Shown: in pieces, positions 13,416 to 13,840 of the stretch
Layout of the letters: every line of letters starts with the position of its first letter
Numbering within the stretch: position 1 is the first letter of the stretch
NCBI GenBank assembly: GCA_021297975.1
Contig: JAJTHO010000179.1
Span: 1 to 13,840 of the forward strand
DNA from: Alphaproteobacteria bacterium
GTDB taxonomy: Bacteria > Pseudomonadota > Alphaproteobacteria > JAJTHO01
Direction: 5' to 3'
DNA: 13,840 nt
Translations under genes and position numbers: made by a program
The notes under the pieces: model-generated
Told to the model about the DNA's origin: nothing
Database searches by the model: none
Seen by the model: only the letters and a program-made list of their open reading frames with translations

Positions 13416-13840
13416 GCCCGCACAACCGCGCTAACAATATCACCGGGCTGAACACCCGCCGCCAGCGCCGCCGGGTTCAGCGCCATACGGTGCGCCAGCA
13501 CAACAGGCGCCAGCAGCTTAACATCATCCGGCGACGGCGCAGCGCGGCCATCCAAAAACGCCACCGCGCGGGTTAACAGCATCAGCGCCTGCCCAGCGCG
13601 TGCGCTGGCACCCAAACGGAGGTATTGCTTAACCTCAGGAACGCTGCTGCTCTCTGGCCGCGTTTCCCGCACGAGGTGTAACAATTTATCCACCAGCGCA
13701 TCGCCAATCGCAGCGCGCTCTAAGCCCTTCTGGCTTTGCTGCACCGTCTCAATGTCAAGCGCCGCAGGCGGCAACGCCCGCGTGCCGCTTGTGGTTGCGA
13801 GCAGCACGGCTTTTTCTACCGCCGCATCGGGATACCCAAG
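13403..13840 (-). CDS. moxR: MoxR-family AAA+ ATPase, C-terminal part (5' end outside window)
   Basis: The frame is open to the right edge, giving the last 145 residues. They begin LGYPDAAVEKAVL, which matches the GYPD.A.E..IL segment after the AAA+ core. They continue through the C-terminal lid (YLRLGASARAGQALMLLTRAVAFLDGR) and the conserved P.DV..LAPVVLAHR. MoxR ATPases act as chaperones that mature or assemble vWA and membrane partner proteins. The Walker A and B motifs lie outside the window. An internal GTG at 13807 could be taken for a start, but the conserved residues upstream show the gene continues. It is the first visible gene of the coupled operon moxR-DUF58-DUF4159-614-residue protein. 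Confidence 0.93.
   Translation of the reverse strand, partial: LGYPDAAVEKAVLLATTSGTRALPPAALDIETVQQSQKGLERAAIGDALVDKLLHLVRETRPESSSVPEVKQYLRLGASARAGQALMLLTRAVAFLDGRAAPSPDDVKLLAPVVLAHRMALNPAALAAGVQPGDIVSAVVRACGL

Noticed and set aside
13403..13807. GTG at 13807 as the true start of the MoxR-like gene
   Set aside because: Conserved residues LGYPDAAVEKA lie upstream in frame up to the window edge, so the gene is cut rather than short.
1..13840. tRNA, rRNA, CRISPR, IS or phage elements
   Set aside because: No cloverleaf, no spaced direct repeats, no transposase or integrase frames and no terminal inverted repeats with target duplications were seen by eye.

Overview
The window looks like a stretch of an alphaproteobacterial chromosome. 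The reasons are the short PurL of the PurSQL type, the grxC-comF-methyltransferase neighbourhood, and a MoxR / DUF58 / DUF4159 / amidotransferase-like membrane operon of the type known from rhizobia. Genes are packed tightly, with abutting ends, overlapping starts and antisense 3' overlaps. No tRNA, rRNA, CRISPR array, insertion sequence or phage gene is visible. The genus cannot be told from the sequence.

Layout. (1) 1-1917, minus: purL, cut by the left edge. (2) 1918-2060: divergent intergenic region. (3) 2061-2970, plus: a CsbD-family stress protein, whose frame breaks at an A8 run, its terminator, then a Sel1-repeat lipoprotein behind a plausible promoter. (4) 2971-5422, a compact block: grxC (minus), a pteridine-reductase-like SDR (plus), comF (minus) and a BioC/NDUFAF5-like methyltransferase (plus). 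The SDR and comF overlap antisense by 102 bp, and the comF and methyltransferase start codons share one CATG. (5) 5417-8361, all minus: an unrecognised 122-residue protein, lpxC and an M23 peptidoglycan endopeptidase. (6) 8424-13840, all minus: moxR (cut by the right edge), DUF58 protein, 804-residue BatA/DUF4159 membrane protein and 614-residue membrane protein, translationally coupled by short overlaps.

How the genes fit together. The right 8 kb is mostly envelope biology on one strand. The MoxR-DUF58-two-membrane-protein set resembles a conserved rhizobial operon needed for cell shape and envelope integrity. It is followed by a periplasmic peptidoglycan hydrolase and by LpxC, the committed step of lipid A synthesis. 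An identical 11-base word lies shortly upstream of both the M23 and lpxC start codons. lpxC also has a perfect inverted repeat and a possible leader hairpin upstream. The left part is housekeeping (purine synthesis, redox, possible folate/pterin metabolism, quinone-assembly-type methyltransferase).

I found no clearly new defence or mobile system. The most useful leads are the csbD frameshift site, the shared upstream word, the lpxC leader and the poorly characterised MoxR operon.
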